Positions 5,805 to 6,000 of a stretch of DNA of 6,000 nt are shown piece after piece (position 1 is the first letter of the stretch; each line of letters begins with the position of its first letter). This DNA is from Phycisphaerales bacterium. GTDB lineage: Bacteria; Planctomycetota; Phycisphaerae; Phycisphaerales; UBA1924. The translations under genes were made by a program, and so were the position numbers. The notes under the pieces were generated by a model, which had not been told where the DNA came from, did no database searches, and saw only the letters and a list, made by a program, of their open reading frames with translations. The DNA lies in the NCBI GenBank assembly GCA_020054055.1, contig JAGVLZ010000045.1:1-6000 (forward strand), written 5' to 3'.

Positions 5805-5847
5805 GGAAGCCGACTCTGACGAGTCTTCGAGGAAGAGACGGATGCTG
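5805..5847 (+). repeat. REP-like hairpin, copy 2, downstream of the transposase gene
   Basis: The element runs GGAAG (5805-5809), CCGACTCT (5810-5817), a 16-nt loop identical to that of copy 1, AGAGACGG (5834-5841) and ATGCTG (5842-5847). Seven of eight stem positions pair, with an A-A mismatch at pair 4. At pair 6 the A-T of copy 1 is replaced by T-A, a compensated change. Only 9 bp separate it from inverted copy 3, forming a BIME-like pair. Confidence 0.7.
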
Positions 5848-5860
5848 CTGTCGTCACCGT

Positions 5861-5867
5861 CTATCAT
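5861..5867 (+). promoter_or_regulatory. Possible -10 element (CTATCAT) before the gene at 5901
   Basis: This is the third CTATCAT in the window, again between genes and on the coding strand of the next gene. It would start transcription near 5874, giving a leader of about 27 nt that contains a purine-rich GAGGGAG (5884-5890). No clear -35 box is visible; REP copy 2 ends only 13 bp upstream. Confidence 0.45.
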
Positions 5868-5900
5868 GCCCGCCCGTTCAAGAGAGGGAGAGCCCGCACC

Positions 5901-6000
5901 GTGCCCCGCGCCACTGCATTGCCCAAGCCCAAAAAATCCAAATCGAAGCCCCCCGTCCCCGGAACCGCCGCACCCGTGCTCGTCGAGACGAAGCGCGCGG
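5901..6000 (+). CDS. N-terminus of an unidentified protein (runs off the window)
   Basis: The frame is open from GTG 5901 to the window end (33 residues). It has no other start codon back to its preceding stop at 5817-5819, which supports the GTG. GGAG (5887-5890) lies 10 nt upstream as a plausible ribosome binding site, and a CTATCAT box lies 33 nt upstream. The visible N-terminus is Lys/Pro-rich and probably disordered (ALPKPKKSKSKPPVPG), followed by APVLVETKRA. This could be a basic leader on a nucleic-acid-binding or ribosome-associated protein, but too little is present to name a family. Confidence 0.55.
   Translation, partial: MPRATALPKPKKSKSKPPVPGTAAPVLVETKRA

Larger units (their letters stand above)
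5167..5847 (+). mobile_element. Candidate REP/RAYT unit: HUH transposase gene flanked by three REP-like hairpins
   Basis: A HUH-family gene is bracketed by one hairpin on the left (5167-5209) and an inverted pair on the right (5759-5795 minus, 5805-5847 plus). All three share GGAAGCCG at one end and CGGATGCTG at the other. In known REP-associated tyrosine transposase (RAYT) systems, the single-copy enzyme acts on such hairpins, which are scattered elsewhere in the genome. No target-site duplication or classical IS ends were seen, so this may be a domesticated unit rather than an autonomous element. The outer limits are those of the outermost hairpins. Confidence 0.55.

Noticed and set aside
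5866..6000. Frame starting at ATG 5866 (MPARSREGEP...)
   Set aside because: The ATG overlaps the -10-like box, and the product is Pro/Ser/Cys-rich. The GTG 5901 frame has a better ribosome binding site and composition.
1..6000. tRNA, rRNA, CRISPR arrays, riboswitches, LexA box
   Set aside because: I looked on both strands and saw no cloverleaf, array spacing, riboswitch core or CTGT-type SOS operator. In particular there is none in front of uvrB.

Overview
The window is GC-rich bacterial DNA (by eye about two thirds G+C). I read it as a planctomycete, most likely class Phycisphaerae. The hints are strong G/C preference at third codon positions, few Shine-Dalgarno sites, a CACGGGTT/AACCCGTG palindrome of the kind that gives 'GFQPV' peptides in planctomycete translations, a small protein with a twin-arginine leader, and a divergent HUH transposase-like protein with a WLPGDERGFRSR signature. 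The lineage call is inference from recollection; no search was run.

Layout. Positions 2-538 hold the 3' end of an unrecognised gene. Positions 539-678 are intergenic, with a degenerate repeat pair, a perfect 8-bp hairpin, a possible -10 box and a second long GC hairpin. Next comes intact typA/bipA (679-2550). A small minus-strand gene (2595-2888) with a Tat-type signal converges on typA, and a 10-bp inverted repeat brackets its stop codon. It diverges from intact uvrB (2975-5155), whose -10-like box is so close to the ATG that a leaderless mRNA is likely. A short HUH (Y1-type, RAYT-like) transposase gene follows (5224-5751). One REP-like hairpin sits just upstream of it and an inverted pair sits just downstream. 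Another gene starts with GTG at 5901 and runs off the window.

How the parts relate. TypA (ribosome-associated GTPase) and UvrB (nucleotide excision repair) are housekeeping genes with separate apparent promoters and show no sign of forming a pathway together. The most interesting part is 5167-5847. Three hairpins share the ends GGAAGCCG...CGGATGCTG but have different stem sequences that still pair, and they flank a HUH-family gene on both sides. This is the arrangement expected of a REP/RAYT (REPtron-like) system in a lineage where I would not have assumed one. The rest is ordinary chromosome, apart from a recurring CTATCAT promoter-like box and a lineage-type insertion in UvrB next to its DEAD-box motif.
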